A DNA stretch of 64,000 nt from Argyresthia goedartella (GCA_949825045.1 OX463808.1:29449674-29513673), one strand, 5' to 3'; shown: positions 43,346 to 55,275, numbered from the stretch's first letter. Notes: generated from the letters alone by a model not told the origin. Program-made: numbers and translations.

Positions 43346-44007
43346 ATTTCCAATAAAGGGCAAGAATTTGGGTAAATCTACTTAGGTACCTACAGTAACT
43401 TTCCTGAAAATTATATTATTTCAAAGTGTAAAATGATTGAGATGCAATTCCCGAGGCGATTACATTACGTGATAGAATATAGCGTAATTTAAATTCTCAG
43501 AGTCACGTTCTTATTCCTTTCCACCAGAGACGATGGAATTATAAAATTATTGTGAGTTATGGCGGTAGAAATCTGTTTGCCTTTTAATAAGACCAAGAAT
43601 GGATCTGGATGGTGTTCTGGAATGGAGTAGGGACTATCCTACCTGATGACAAAACATGAGTGGCCGTGCCTGGCCCGGATATAGTGAGCATGAATAGTCC
43701 TATGTAGAAAATCATGTTTTTATTCAAAGCCCTGAACGGGTATGTCCCGAAAAACTTTTGGGCCTGGAAGGTGTCCTGGAACATGCAGTAGGGATGTTGT
43801 ATCACGTCGCGCTTGTCACTATTTGGCTGTGGCGCGGTGAACACACTGGATGGAACACATACCGATTTCCCTACGAAATAAAAATAATAATAATAATAAA
43901 AACCTTGGACACCATTTACACACGAAATATCCGTTTGGTTTGTGTTTAACCCGTCGTGCTCTTAAATTATTGATCCTACAGTAAAAATTTATATGACATT
44001 ATGGGCC
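43346..44007. other. no gene recognised
   Basis: A minus-strand open frame of 86 codons (43584-43844) contains a hydrophobic stretch (MIFYIGLFMLTISG), but no family is recognised and no flanking exon structure is clear. A TAA microsatellite lies near 43885-43899. Confidence 0.3.
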
Positions 44008-44147
44008 TTACCACAAAAAAACTACTGTTCAACACTAGTTTTAAAACAAAAACGTATGGGATTTGACTTGATTTTATTTGATTTGTATTTGATTTGTATT
44101 TGATTTGATTTTTTAGGTTAAACGCTGTTTAATATTTTTTGTGGTAA
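44008..44147. mobile_element. 140-bp MITE
   Basis: The ends TTACCACAAAAAA and TTTTTTGTGGTAA are perfect 13-bp inverted repeats, with further partial pairing inward (CTGTTCAAC against GTTAAACG). The middle is a run of TTTGATTTG-type repeats. It is non-coding. Confidence 0.65.
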
Positions 44148-46080
44148 CATGGTATTTATAAAAAAGGAATTATTGCTAAATAGAGCAATTAACTTTGTTG
44201 ATATTTTTAATTATTTTTGAGTTGTGAGCGAAACACATTGAAAACCGCCCATCCGTTTGATCGCTAGGGTGCCATGGACAAAGATACAGATCACATTAAC
44301 CGACACACCGAAACAGAATGCTTGAAACTTATAGCATACCCATTTTTGTCCACGGGTTTAAAAATGTGTCGTGATAGGGAAATTAGTCTCAAGTGTCAAA
44401 ATTATGCTTTAAAACTTCTTATTAAACGAGCAGTCGTTCTCAGCTTGAAAATGGTTTTGCTTGAGAACAATTGTCTGTGAGGATTTTCTAAATTGCTGAA
44501 ATGGAGCTTAACCCTTTTGATCCCTTCAAGATCTATCTACCCATTTCACAATACGTATTAATTTAATTACATACAATTGAAATTGTTTAATAGAATTTGA
44601 ATAAACCTTAAGAGTATTGAAAACATTATGAACACAAGATAAACTAACATATTTTCAAATATTAACCTTTAATAAGGCCTAGGCATTTGTCATTGGTGTT
44701 CGAATTTATTACCAAGTCATAAGGTTGAATCTTATGTGGTAATGGCCCCTGGCCTTATTAAGGGATAAATAAAAATGTCCGTCAGGTCGCTGCCGTCGAG
44801 TGGCAGGGTGCCCGACATGCTGGCACCATAATCTCGGTGTATGGCCAGGATAATGCGCTGGGTGAAGTAGGTGCCAGCTCTTGGATCACCCGACGCTTCG
44901 ACGAGTCTTTGCACAATCTCTAAAGTCTCGCCCCCACGGCCCATGGTTCTCCACGGCCCGAGGGTCTCTACTCAAACGGCACAAATGTGTAACCATATTT
45001 GAGCTGCTTGCGACCCTCCGAAGAGTCCGACGCAGCGCCGGCCCTTCGCTGATAAATTGGATGTGTCTTCTCATGTCGCGTCGCAAACTAGCGACTTCCT
45101 ATACTGCCACCGAATGAGTGTCTTTCCGTCGGGCCTCTTACCGTTGTCGCGGACTATGCCTGGCGGTTCGAGAACATTACCGCGTTGGAAAGGGCTCGAC
45201 GGACGATGTCATTCAGGGCAGCATGTCGAGAGAAACAATTTTCGCTGAAGTTGCAGGACCTCAGCGGCAGCGATGTATCTCACTGGTTGTTGCCCCCAGT
45301 TGCAGTCAGGGTGGTCCTATTGTTACGTTACTAGCTGGGATAATGAGCAAGGGAAACACAGTGGGTCTGTCTCAACATATTTTTACTCAAAGATTACCAT
45401 TAGAAGAGGGTTACCTACCTAAGATTACCATTAGAAGAGGGTTACCTACCTAGTTTACATAGAGATGGGTACGCAGGATGAGCACTACACAACACTAGAG
45501 TCCCTACACAGTGCTAGAGGCGTAGAGTTCTTCTGGTCTTCGTCTCTTGCCAGTATTTAGGGAGAGAAGTGGTCCGTGAAGGTGAAGGGACAAATAAGTA
45601 GGTGGTGGGCAATGCACGTTAAAGGGTACTTAACTCTATGTCGCTATCCAGCGGAAGAACACCCACGTCTGTAGTTCCTTCCAATTAAGGCAAGTTCATC
45701 GGGGCATAGCCAGCTCCTCAGGGATCATCCAGAGATCTCCTCGGTGGTATAGAGCACCATTGAAGGCCAAAGTTCTTTAGGGTAGGCTGTTATAGGTAGT
45801 TTTGTGGTTTGACAGCTATACTAGCAGTATGTCCGTCCACTTTCAAGGCCGGGTCTCGTCTGACCTTCTGTCAGTATTTGGAGGCTCTCCAGGTTTGAAT
45901 GCGTTCTTGACGAAGAAGGTAGGAAGTGGCCAGTTCAAACTGGCCGTCTCGTATTCCTGGAAAGAAGATTGATAGGGACAGGACAGCTTCGAAGAAGGGT
46001 AGATTGGAGCAGGGAAGTGAAAGATTTAAACTAACTTACAAGCTATATGAGGACATATGAAAATGCGTAAACTATACTAT
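44148..46080. other. no intact gene; possible old retroelement pieces
   Basis: A minus-strand stretch at about 44732-45086, rich in arginine codons ([10 protein letters not shown] and GDPRAGTYFTQRIILAIHR), looks like eroded transposon protein, but I cannot assign it. A 31-bp tandem duplication (GATTACCATTAGAAGAGGGT) lies at 45391-45452. From 45480 to 46080 there is G-rich unassigned sequence. Confidence 0.35.
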
Positions 46081-46149
46081 CAAGTAGCGTGCTGAGCTGT
46101 CTGGAGGTGATGGCGTACAGCCAGTGCCCGTGCATCCGTGGTTGCGAGC

Positions 46150-46905
46150 AGACGAGCACGCTCTGCAAGGTCTATCTACGGGTTGCTATCTATATTCGGT
46201 TTATCTACGGGTTGCGCAAGTATGACCGTGTCTCCCAGTATCGCAAGGAGCTGGGCTGGCTCCCTATCCGTCTTCACCGTGTCATGCACATTCTCTCCTA
46301 TCTGTTCAATATTTTGCGAAATCCCCGATACCCCACATATCTACGCCAACGTTTTGACTTTCTTTTCCCCAGGGATAGCAATCCGAGATCCCACACAGTG
46401 TCTCTCCTTTCAACTCCTCGGCATAACACTGCCGCTTACGAACGAACACTCGTTTAGTTTAAGGGCAACCCGACTGCGGAACGCACTTCCCTGCGCTTTT
46501 AGGGAAAGTCCCTCAATTTTCACTTTTAAGAAAAGATTGAAAGTGCATTTCCTTTCTCTTCCGAAAAAAAGGTACGATATCTTTGTAGGTATATGTATGA
46601 TTTATTATAGTTTATGTATGTTCACGCTATATATTGTATTTTATGTAGTTGAAGTATATATTTTTATTTTATATTTGGTATAGTATATATATATTTTGAA
46701 AATAATTTTCGTACGTATGTATAGAGTGTTATTGCGAACTAGGACTTTCCTGTATAATTAATTCTCCTGTCTTGCCTAGGTTTGCTGGAAGAAATCTCTT
46801 TTTAGAGATAAGCTCGTTGTTGCTTATTACATTTCTTTTAATTGTCTGTTACCTTATATTATCTATGCAATAAAGTTTATAAATAAAAAATAAATAAAAA
46901 AGTAG
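46150..46905 (+). pseudogene. LINE C-terminal end and 3' tail (CR1-like)
   Basis: A 5'-truncated non-LTR element on the plus strand. The coding part is the C-terminal end of the reverse transcriptase protein: KYDRVSQYRKELGWLPIRLH and YPTYLRQRFDFLFPR in one frame, then RATRLRNALPCAFRESPSIF in another after a frameshift near 46450. The 3' untranslated region follows, with the LINE-tail hairpin (GGAAGAAATCTCTTTTTAGA at about 46788), a CAATAAAG signal and an A-rich tail ending at about 46902. A short tandem duplication (ATCTACGGGTTGC) lies near 46172-46215. The tail runs directly into a LINE of opposite orientation. Confidence 0.75.
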
Positions 46906-47911
46906 GCCTAATATCGACCCTTGAGGCACACCCATTGTTGAGCCCTTTGTCGAGGAAAAAAACATAGTACTATCGTTTTTTTCCAATCCAATAACCTGCG
47001 CACTGCCAGAGAGGGAACTGTCAAACCACTTCACCGTGGTACTGTCAAAACCATAAAAGGACTTTTTCGATAATAAGAGGGGCGTGGTTAGACACTCGAA
47101 AGCTCGTGAGAAATCTAGAAACACCAGAATTGTGCTTCTACTGGTCAAGCTCCGACAGGATGTTGTCCACTATGTCAATAAGGGCTGTTGATGTCGCTCT
47201 GCCCTTCCTGAAGCCTGACTGAAAAGAGAGCTAATTTGACCGTGAGAGGCAACCTTATCCCAGTTGGAGACGATTATAATGTCTAAAAGAGAGGTAGAAA
47301 TGCGGTTGGAATTGAGTGGCCTCAAGTGGCATGATGTGGAGATTGTATGAATCAATTATGGAGCTGAGTTTGGCAGAACGGGAATGATTTTTGAGGAGAC
47401 AGGTATTGAAATCCCCCAGAATGTGTCTTCGTAAAGTGGGGTCATCAAGAAGGGATTCAGAGGTGTCGAAGTAATCAAAACGAAGAGAGGGGCTATAGGG
47501 GATACCAAGCAGCACCTTATTGTGGTGAAGAACAATTTCAAGGAAGAGATATTTAGAAGACTCGAAGTACTGGCTAGGGGATCCACTGAACACCTTACAT
47601 GGAATTTCCGCAAGCAGGTATACAGCGACACCTTCGTCTGCTTTTCCGGTTTTATCGTTCCTAGGCTATATCAACCTGAAGCCTGGAAGAGAGAACATGG
47701 ATGAAGGGAGTGACGGCTTAATAAATGACTCAGAGACAAGGAAGCCGTCCACACATTGGTCACAAAAAGTCTCGATGAGATCGAGGTAGCTAGTGTCAAT
47801 ACTTTGAGCATTGATATGCACTATGTTCAGAATTTTCCCTGACCCCCCCAAAGACAGCCCTAAGTTTGACGGAAAGTGGTTTTTCCTCGGTGGAAATATC
47901 ACTTTCTGCAC
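46903..47911 (-). pseudogene. LINE endonuclease-RT fragment
   Basis: The endonuclease N-terminus is clear: NIVHINAQSIDTSYLDLIE, then FLVSESFIKPSLPSSMFSLP. Later blocks lie in other frames: VLLGIPYSPSLRFDYFD, LRRHILGDFNTCL and SLLDIIIVSNWDKVASHGQ. The sequence then passes abruptly to reverse transcriptase (STILVFLDFSRAFECLTTPL, then MGVPQGSILGLL) with the usual linker of several hundred codons missing. Multiple frameshifts are present. The catalytic YADD region is absent because the element ends first. Not functional. Confidence 0.75.
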
Positions 47912-48559
47912 TTATAAAGTCATCGCTAGAAGGTCACGATAAGAAGCTATCGCCATGGCTATCCATACAATGTATAAGTAAATATAATATACATATATAT
48001 AAAAATATATAATACAATGATATAAATATGAATAAAAACAACAAAAAATAAATACGAAGTTATATGGCTGAATAACTAAATGGGGTGACCGAGATCCCCT
48101 TACTTGACAAGAATTGCTGCAAGGAATCAGAAAACCTTTTCATTCATTAATATACAACACACAGTTAAGATAAAATAAATTAACAACTAGGCTAGGAACA
48201 CAAAATAAAACAGAATATGAAAAATGTTTTAGAAGTTAAGAGTGCCACAGCGAGGTAAACGCAAAAAGGACCGCGACATGGAGCCAACGAAACGCAAACA
48301 TCTCGCCCAACTCATTAAAAGGAAGTTTGACATTTGCGTTGCGATCCCATTGTTAAAAAATAAAAGTACAAAGATTCCACAATGAAAAAAAAAAGTGTCT
48401 GACCAACCATGTCGTAATGTCTAAAAAATCGAAAATTGAATTTCTAAGTCGTAGTGGACTCAAAGAAAAAGCGCTACTACCTGGCAAATAGCCAAATGAA
48501 CATTGCACCACGAAAATGGAAGGCCGAGTATGGCTTGAGGACAAATGAACCTAACCTTA

Positions 48560-49312
48560 ATTATTCTTGCCCTGCATCTGAGTCGCCTGTTGCCTGGTCA
48601 CTACGCACTTGGCGGAGTCAGCTGTGGTCCCCGCAGCAGGTTTCTTCTCATTGCCAGTGGCAATGGCAATGAGGCCGAATTTATTAGTTAATAGCAATTA
48701 ATCCGCCCAGCACTCAAGCTTTTGCCGCGACTTGACAATTAGCAACAGGTGTATCTTGTCATCGGATGTCCAGGTGTTGCCAACTCCGAAATGCTTGCGT
48801 GTTGCAATGGAGACACCATGTCTGGATTTGGACACACCGAGCACTTAAGCCCCTTCTTCAAACTCCAAACTTCATTGCATGCTGAGTAGGCTGCAAAGCG
48901 CACAAGCAGGGGCCGAGATTTCGTGCCCTTAGCACCCAGCCTATGCACCAACTTCTAGTCGCGGAGGCACTCTGCAGACACCTTGAGGTGGTTCGTGAGC
49001 ACTCCCTTCACATCCGCTGTCTCTTTGGCCTCGTCTTCCACATCGTGCACCAGCAGCATCTTACGCCTCGCAGCAGTCTCGTGCCGGTCGAGCCCGAGAG
49101 TCAGTAGCTACAGTAAAGACTTCAGAATCTTAGGCTCTTCCAAACAAGAGACTTGAAGTCCGAGAACTCACGTATGTGACAGCTTCGTGATGTCCTGGAG
49201 TTCTGGAGCAGGTGTAGCCGCATGCAGTTCCTGCTCGTACTTCCCCATCCGCTCACGCTGCTGATTTCGTTCCTTCCTGATGTTCTTCTGCAGCTCAGCG
49301 TAGCGGTTCATT
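48560..49312 (-). pseudogene. LINE first open reading frame (ORF1-type)
   Basis: The frame starts MNRYAELQKNIRKERNQQRE with a glutamate/glutamine-rich, coiled-coil-like N-terminus. It continues to an RNA-binding type region (KLVHRLGAKGTKSRPLLVRF, then CNEVWSLKKGLK) of the sort found in ORF1 proteins of insect non-LTR elements. In-frame stops occur (for example after KLSHT and before KLVHRL) and frameshifts follow. It lies upstream of the endonuclease-RT gene on the same strand, the normal order for a two-gene LINE. ORF1 proteins package the element RNA. Confidence 0.6.
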
Positions 49313-49330
49313 TTGCTTGTTTGTGAAGAT

Positions 49331-50284
49331 GTAATAGATAATGGGGCAATAAGTGGGGTGATCAGTTAATTATGATGAATGGAGGGTCTAGGTTAGTGAT
49401 TTTATATTTAAATGTACATTAATTGATTCTAAATAATTAAAATTCAAAAATAAATAGAGAGCCTCTTTTTTGCTGGTGTTTCTTAGAACTAACCCCGAAG
49501 AAAAAAAAAACGTTTACAAAGTTATGGGTGCGGCTTCTTTCATACTCCATGTATGGTTACGTGCATTCATAAGTTTGTAAGTGTTATTAAAAGAAAGTGT
49601 CACTTGCGAGGTCTATACTCACAGAGCTACTACGTAATTTACTCTTAATTTTAAGGCTTTTAAACTTTAGGCTGTAAAACATGTCGTAAGGACCTACCTA
49701 CGAAAATAACTTAAGGCTACACTGCACTCTGGATTTTAATAGTCTGGGCCTCTGTTACTCCGATTAGGAAGTAACGTGACAAGTTTTAAATCTGTTTGAA
49801 ATCAAAAAATAAATTCGGTGGAGGACATCCCCAGTTCGGTGGGTAAAAATTGCCACAGAAATGACGGATAAAAATTTTTTTCAGCCTCAGTGAGACAAGT
49901 TTTAAAAGTTTATTTAAATAAAGTTTAATCAAAACTAAATTTCTGGTCCTTTGTTTTATCAATAATATAATACTTTTAAATTTCTATAACAAATCAACAA
50001 AAAATTAGCTTCGGAATTTTCCGAATCGGAGTACCAAAAAGCCGACGCGTGGAAACGACGCATTCTGCATCCATTGGCTGCAGAACGGGGAAGCACAACT
50101 AACATATTTTTATATGCCTAGACTATAGGTCGCTATACTCTATAATGAATGAGATATAAGTTATTATTAAGGGCTATCCGAATTCCTGATAATTAATGTA
50201 GGACAAACACGTACTGACTTCTTATTAACCAATATCACCGTAATATTGGTTTATATCATTTTACTAACGTAAATAAAATAATAA
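49331..50284. other. no gene; contains repeat D copy
   Basis: Repeat D lies at about 49505-49635 (GTTTACAAAGTTATGGGTGC, GTGCATTCATAAGTTTGTAA, CACAGAGCTACTA). The remainder to 50284 is AT-rich with no feature. Confidence 0.45.
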
Positions 50285-50585
50285 TATAAATAAATGTAGC
50301 CCATTAATGTCCCCACCGAGGGGCACAGGCCTTTACCCGGATACGAGTAAAATTAAGCCATACTCCACCACGCTGGCTCAAAGCGGGGTTATGGGGGGGT
50401 TTTACGACCACTATCACATAGCGATGGTACCCGGGACCTACAGATTAACGTGTCATCCGAAATACTGAACGTCCGATAATGTACTTAAGATAAATTAATT
50501 ATCTCATTGGTACACGGTCAGGATTCGAATCTGCATCTCCCAGTATGAGAAACAAGCGTGAAACCTATTAGAGCACGGAGCTCTT
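50285..50585 (-). mobile_element. tRNA-derived SINE, type C
   Basis: On the minus strand: CCGTGCTCTAATAGGTTTCA (A-box region), GATTCGAATCC (B box), then AGCCAGCGTGGTGGAGTAT and GTAAAGGCCTGTGCCCCTCG before GGGGACATTAATGGGC. It matches the plus copy at 17411-17700 throughout. Confidence 0.75.
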
Positions 50586-50812
50586 TTTTAGACCTTGGAG
50601 TATCAGCGTAGATAAGTTTATTTACTATCCTAAAATACAATTATTATTTTTGTGCGATGTTTAGATAAAAAGCTCTAAGCGATTGTTAAAACGGAAACGC
50701 GCATGGTTCAAGAAAGCCTCACAGCGCTCGCAATCAGCGTTTTTCGTGTTTCATCTTTTGATTTCCTGTATTCTGGATCTAACTTAATATATTTTTTTTT
50801 TTTGCCATGTTG

Positions 50813-50931
50813 TATAGTTGAGTATGCAGATGGACACATCAAAGTACACTTTGAGTTTGATGCAAGCGTTTTCGATTTTTAATGTGTACATGTGTACATC
50901 AAAGAAAGTCTGCATTCACTCAACTGTATAA
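50813..50931. repeat. imperfect palindrome, possible MITE
   Basis: TATAGTTGAGTATGCAGA pairs approximately with TCTGCATTCACTCAACTGTA at the other end; internal GTGTACATGTGTAC is also palindromic. About 120 bp, non-coding. Confidence 0.4.
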
Positions 50932-50959
50932 ACAGCAAAGGTTACAGATATAATATATA

Positions 50960-51170
50960 ATAAATGCAGCCCATTTATGTCTCTACCAAGGATAAAAGTC
51001 AGATTAAGCCATACTCCACCACGCTGGCTCAGTGCGGGTTGATGGAGAGGTTTTACGACCACTATAAAGTAGCTGGGACCTACAGCTTAACGTGTCCGCC
51101 GAAACACTGAACGTCCGATAATGTACGATAAATTAATTATCTCGTTTGTACATGTCATGGCCAACAACCC
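50960..51170 (-). mobile_element. SINE type C, head missing
   Basis: The minus strand contains GAGATAATTAATTTATCG, the TTCGGCGGACACGTTAAGC region and the type C tail (TGAGCCAGCGTGGTGGAGTA). The tRNA-like head is absent, so this is a truncated copy 375 bp from the full one. Confidence 0.65.
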
Positions 51171-52494
51171 CTTATAATAGGACTTTTTAAAGAAATTTTC
51201 ATACTTACTGTAGCTAGTCAATTTATTTTCGAAAATTTAATGTTTTTACGCAGGAACGTTTTAACATTTTCCAAAATTTGCGATAGTTGTAAATGTTAAC
51301 ATAAGAAATAATCACAGACTAGTTCCTCCCCGGTTTAGACTCGCGAAAGTTAGCAATTATTTCAAGGGTCAGTGCATTCTCTACAACAAGATAACTGTGG
51401 AGGTTTCGACATTGCCATTTGAACAATTTAAAAAATGATTAATGTTGTAGTACATATTTGTATGAGCTAAACATAACCAATTTTTAATAGAGATCTCAAG
51501 ATCAATCTGCAGGAGTTGCCTCGCCCTACTTCTCCGACAGGGTCCAATGTAGAGAAGTGGAAAAAATGAGGTATACCTAAGTATCCACAGTAATAAAAAC
51601 CTACACATTTCTGTTACATTCTGTATAATATAACAACAATAATCTGTGTTACAAAGCGCTCTTTGTCCTACGACCGTAAGCGTAATTAAGATAAAAGCAA
51701 AAAAGGCCACGGAAATCATAAATAAAGAGTAAAATCACATATTTAGCTCAACAATACACACTGAAATGCTCTTTTGTAAAAAGTATGAGACCGCAAACCG
51801 GGTGATTACGTATTTAAAGTAATATACGAATAATATGTTACTTTTAAAGTATCGCGCTTATCCAGTTACTTGTATTCGGATATTTGTGGATGGTAAATAG
51901 TGTATGGCAATCAGTGATAGGTCTGCACTCTATATGGGCCGTTAACCTAATCTATCCTTTATTTTTATTAATGTTATTTCATTTGATTAACTTGATTACT
52001 TACCGATCTATAAATAAAGGCAGATAAATAAATATTTGAAAAAATTACTTTTAGTTTTTGGGTAGCAAAACCGGAACCATTATAGGATCACTCCTGTGCC
52101 TGTCTGTGAGTAAATGTATACACTCTACTTTTCTCACCATTTGCGAGACAATCATGGTAATAATGGTTGTGCAAGCGACATATGAAAAAACCACAGGTTT
52201 TTTATTTAATTTTAGATATTTGCCCAAAAACTTGCATCGTCAAAATCACACAAAAATCCTTGGAAGCTAAAAATAAAAGTTCAAAATTACAAGTCAACAC
52301 GATGAAAAATGCCTCTGAAACCATTTGTAAACCTAGGACGCGTTTACGACTTTATAACCTATGTTTTAAAGTCGTTGATGTGACTTGCTAGGTTCGTGAA
52401 TGCTTAGCAAACATCAAAATGCGCGCGCTAATTTTAGCATGACGCTTAAACGGTTTATTTAGGGTTCCGTACCCGAAGGGTGCTTAACGGGACC
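51171..52494. other. no supported gene
   Basis: A minus-strand open frame of 112 codons (51381-51719) begins with a hydrophobic, signal-like stretch but has no recognised family. Near 52455-52490 there is a motif pair (GGGTTCCGTACCCGAAGGGT and ACGGGACC) common in lepidopteran repeats, into which the LINE at 52495 seems to have inserted. Confidence 0.35.
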
Positions 52495-55275
52495 GTATTA
52501 TATAGAAATATAAATAGAAATAGAAAAAGTTTATTCAAAAGTCAAATTACACAACACATAGATAAAAAGACAACAATTAGAATAAAAATCAACCAGCAAT
52601 ACGAAAATCAGAAAAATTACAAAAATAAAGAAAAGTATGTAGGAGTCATGAAAGATTCTATGCGGCGTATAACGTGACAGTGAAAAGATGCGGTTCAGCA
52701 TACGCTACAGGGAACCCGTAACACTGATATTATAGTGTGAGTCAATACAGTGTGTGTGAAGCATAAATATAACGTGTGTCATATATACGGTGTAATATTA
52801 TACGAAAGATAAATACGAATATGGTGGGTACATACATAACGAATAGTGAATCTTCTATCGCAGAGAACCAAAGATATACAAAGCGGTACCAGAAAATACA
52901 AGGAACAAGCGGGAAGAAAACGTGACAGATCAAGACCTGACCATCCGGAAGCAAGCAAATAAACAAGGACGCAAACGGCATGAGCCAGCAAATAGCAAGA
53001 AAAAAAGAACGTGTCACGTCACACCTCATTCTAAGCATCGGCCACCATGGGCTGACAGAACGGTTATTATTGTTGTTGATCCAAAAGAAGTTTCTTCAAA
53101 CGAAGTTTGAAACAGGTTTTGGACTTTAATTGCCGTATTGGTGGAGGGATGTTGTTCCAACATTTGGTGGCCAAATACCTGAAACTGCCACGAAACGCTG
53201 CAGTCACATGCCACAAGATACTTGTCGTGGCCCTGTTAGGGTGAAGTGACATTCGCCACTCTAATTTATCATACCAATACTCAGGCTTGCCGATCTTAAT
53301 CACACCAAACAGGAGCGATGCAAGGAACAAGTCCTGTCTACCTTTCATCTTCAGCAGGTTTGCAGCGTTGATGAAAGACGTGACATGTCCACGTGCAGGT
53401 ATGTGGAAACAGTAACGAGCACAGGCGTTCTGTACACGTTGAAGAAGTCTATGGGTTTTGCCATATAGGCATGGACCATACACAGGAATGCAGTAATTAA
53501 GTTTTGTAAGTATTAACGATTCTCAGACAGCAACGCGCATGTCCACAGATAGATATCCCCGCAATTAATACAGTATACTTAGTCTATAAAAGCAATTTCT
53601 CACTAGTTCCGATACATGCTTTTCAAAGCGTAGTTCGCTATCCATGATTAGGCCAAGACTACGAGCTTCTGTAACCCATTCAATGGGAACTCCTGCTATA
53701 AGGAGGCGTGGCTCTAGATCTGTAAGAGTCGCAACTTGGTGTCTGGAGCCCAGTATCATGTATTTAGACTTTTTAGGATTCAAAACTAAAGAACTTCCAG
53801 ACGACCAGCAAGAGACGCGATCCAAATCTGCATTAAGGTCTCGGATACGCCCATCAATGGTTTCCCTATTCATGTGAATATATAATTGTAGGTCGTCGGC
53901 GTATAGGTGGTATTTACAATGCTTTATGCTGTTAATGATGTCAGCACTAAATATAATGAATAGCAAAGGCCCCAGAATGGAACCTTGAGGCACCCCCCGA
54001 TCAAAAATAACGCTCCTCGATATGTGGCTTGACCCATCATTTCTCTTTAAGAATACCTGTTGCTGGCGATTGCCTAGATAGCTATTGAACCATTTTACTG
54101 TAGGTACGTCAAACCCATAATATGTCAACTTGGAGAGGAGTAGTGGAATATTAACGCAATCAAATGCTCTCGAAAAGCCGAGAAGAGCCAGAACAGTGCC
54201 ATCCCCCCATCTTGTGCTGCACATATGTTGTCAACCACATCAAGTAAGGCAGATGTAGTGCTCCGGTCCCTTCTAAAAACTGACTGTAGAATCGGCAAGA
54301 TAGCACTGTCTTCAACATATGTCATCACCTGGTTGTATACCACCTTTTCGACGATTTTTGACAAATAGGGGAGCAAACTAATTGTTCGGAGGTCCGCTAA
54401 TATTTGTGGATCGTTATTTTTGGGCATGGGTCGCACAACTGCAGTTTTCTATTGTTGGGGGAAAGCGTGAGTGGTATTGACAATTGCAGTTACAGCCTTT
54501 AGAGTATGTGGCAGGGTGATCAATAGCATATCTCTACTAATTTTGTCAGAACCACAGGCGTTAGAAGTCATCTGTAAAATAATTTTGGCCACGGAACCCT
54601 CATGCACTGGCAAGAGTCCGAAAGTGGCTGGGCCGAACCTGTTAAACTCGAAGTAAGTCAGTTCTGACAGTCGAACGAGGTCATTTCCTGGCACGTTTGC
54701 AAAATGTGCAATAATCGCGTCCGGGTCGTTAAAGGGTTCAGGAAGATCTACAGGACCCTTAAAACTAGGCAAGACCGTCGCTTTTAAATGTTTCCACAAC
54801 TGTTTTGGTTTTTCAATATTTTTAGTAATGTTGTGTTCAAAATACGCTTTTTTTTTCAGAAAACTGGCTACAATTAACGAGGCATTTTAAGGATTTATAT
54901 TGCTCACTATGAGGCGCTAATTGAGTTAGTTTTTATTGAACGTGAGTCTTATCCCTATAAAACGTACGTTACTGGTAACCAGGGGATGTTATAAGACCTT
55001 AATCTTAATTTTCTCTCGGGAGCATGAAATTAAATAGATCTATAATGGAATTATTAAAAGTTGCGACCATTAATTCATCATCTTTTATTTCGGAGATAGC
55101 ATTCCAGTCTATGCCATGTAGATTAATTTCAAAAGCGGGTATGTCAATTTTTTCAGTGACCTGATTAGAATGCAACGAGCGCTCTTTGTATTTCAAAATC
55201 CACCATTATAAATGCATGGTTGCCTAGGTCAGGGATGTGGTCAACTGTGACCCGAGAGACGGAAGCATTCGTTAT
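52495..55275 (-). mobile_element. LINE (CR1-like), 5' truncated in the endonuclease
   Basis: The minus-strand element begins inside the endonuclease (about 55275, DHIPDLGNHAF) and includes the linker, reverse transcriptase and C-terminal region. It ends in a 3' untranslated region of about 570 bp with a (TTTCTA)n-type tail (plus-strand TAGAAATATAAATAGAAATA at 52501). It is in better condition than the LINE at 46.9-49.3 kb, to which its reverse transcriptase is clearly related. Confidence 0.8.
53067..55275 (-). pseudogene. CR1-like endonuclease-RT pseudogene
   Basis: In order: endonuclease end, a linker (INLHGIDWNAISEIKDDELM), the pre-RT region (VSRD-like KISRDMLLITLPHTLK), then reverse transcriptase with PYLSKIVEKVVYNQVMTYVE, LGFSRAFDCVNIPLLLSKL, GVPQGSILGPLLFIIF and the catalytic YADD in HLYADDLQLYI. 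The C-terminal domain is at 53067-53483 (RLLQRVQNACARYCFHIPA to LKKLLLDQQQ). Breaks: a stop at 54449-54451, a frameshift near 54200, and two stops in the same frame between 53484 and 53567. All catalytic reverse transcriptase blocks are still readable. The YADDLQLY form of the active site is what I associate with CR1-type insect elements. Confidence 0.85.

Larger units (their letters stand above)
46903..49330 (-). mobile_element. LINE (CR1-like), 3' end missing, internally deleted
   Basis: A minus-strand element with a first gene (48560-49312) and part of a second (46903-47911). It lacks everything after the reverse transcriptase motif GVPQGSILG, where the plus-strand LINE tail begins, and has a deletion joining endonuclease directly to reverse transcriptase near 47220. 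No downstream remainder is recognised beyond the other LINE. Confidence 0.7.

Noticed and set aside
43584..43844. Minus-strand 86-codon frame with a hydrophobic segment
   Set aside because: I could not place it in any family, and composition alone does not support a gene.
44732..45453. Overlapping arginine-rich open frames on both strands
   Set aside because: They lie in a G+C-rich patch where long open frames are expected by chance. The minus strand may be transposon debris but no motif is decisive.
46903..47150. Twin-primed inversion of a single LINE
   Set aside because: In twin priming the tail lies at the outer edge, whereas here the plus-strand tail lies at the internal junction, so two separate elements are more likely.
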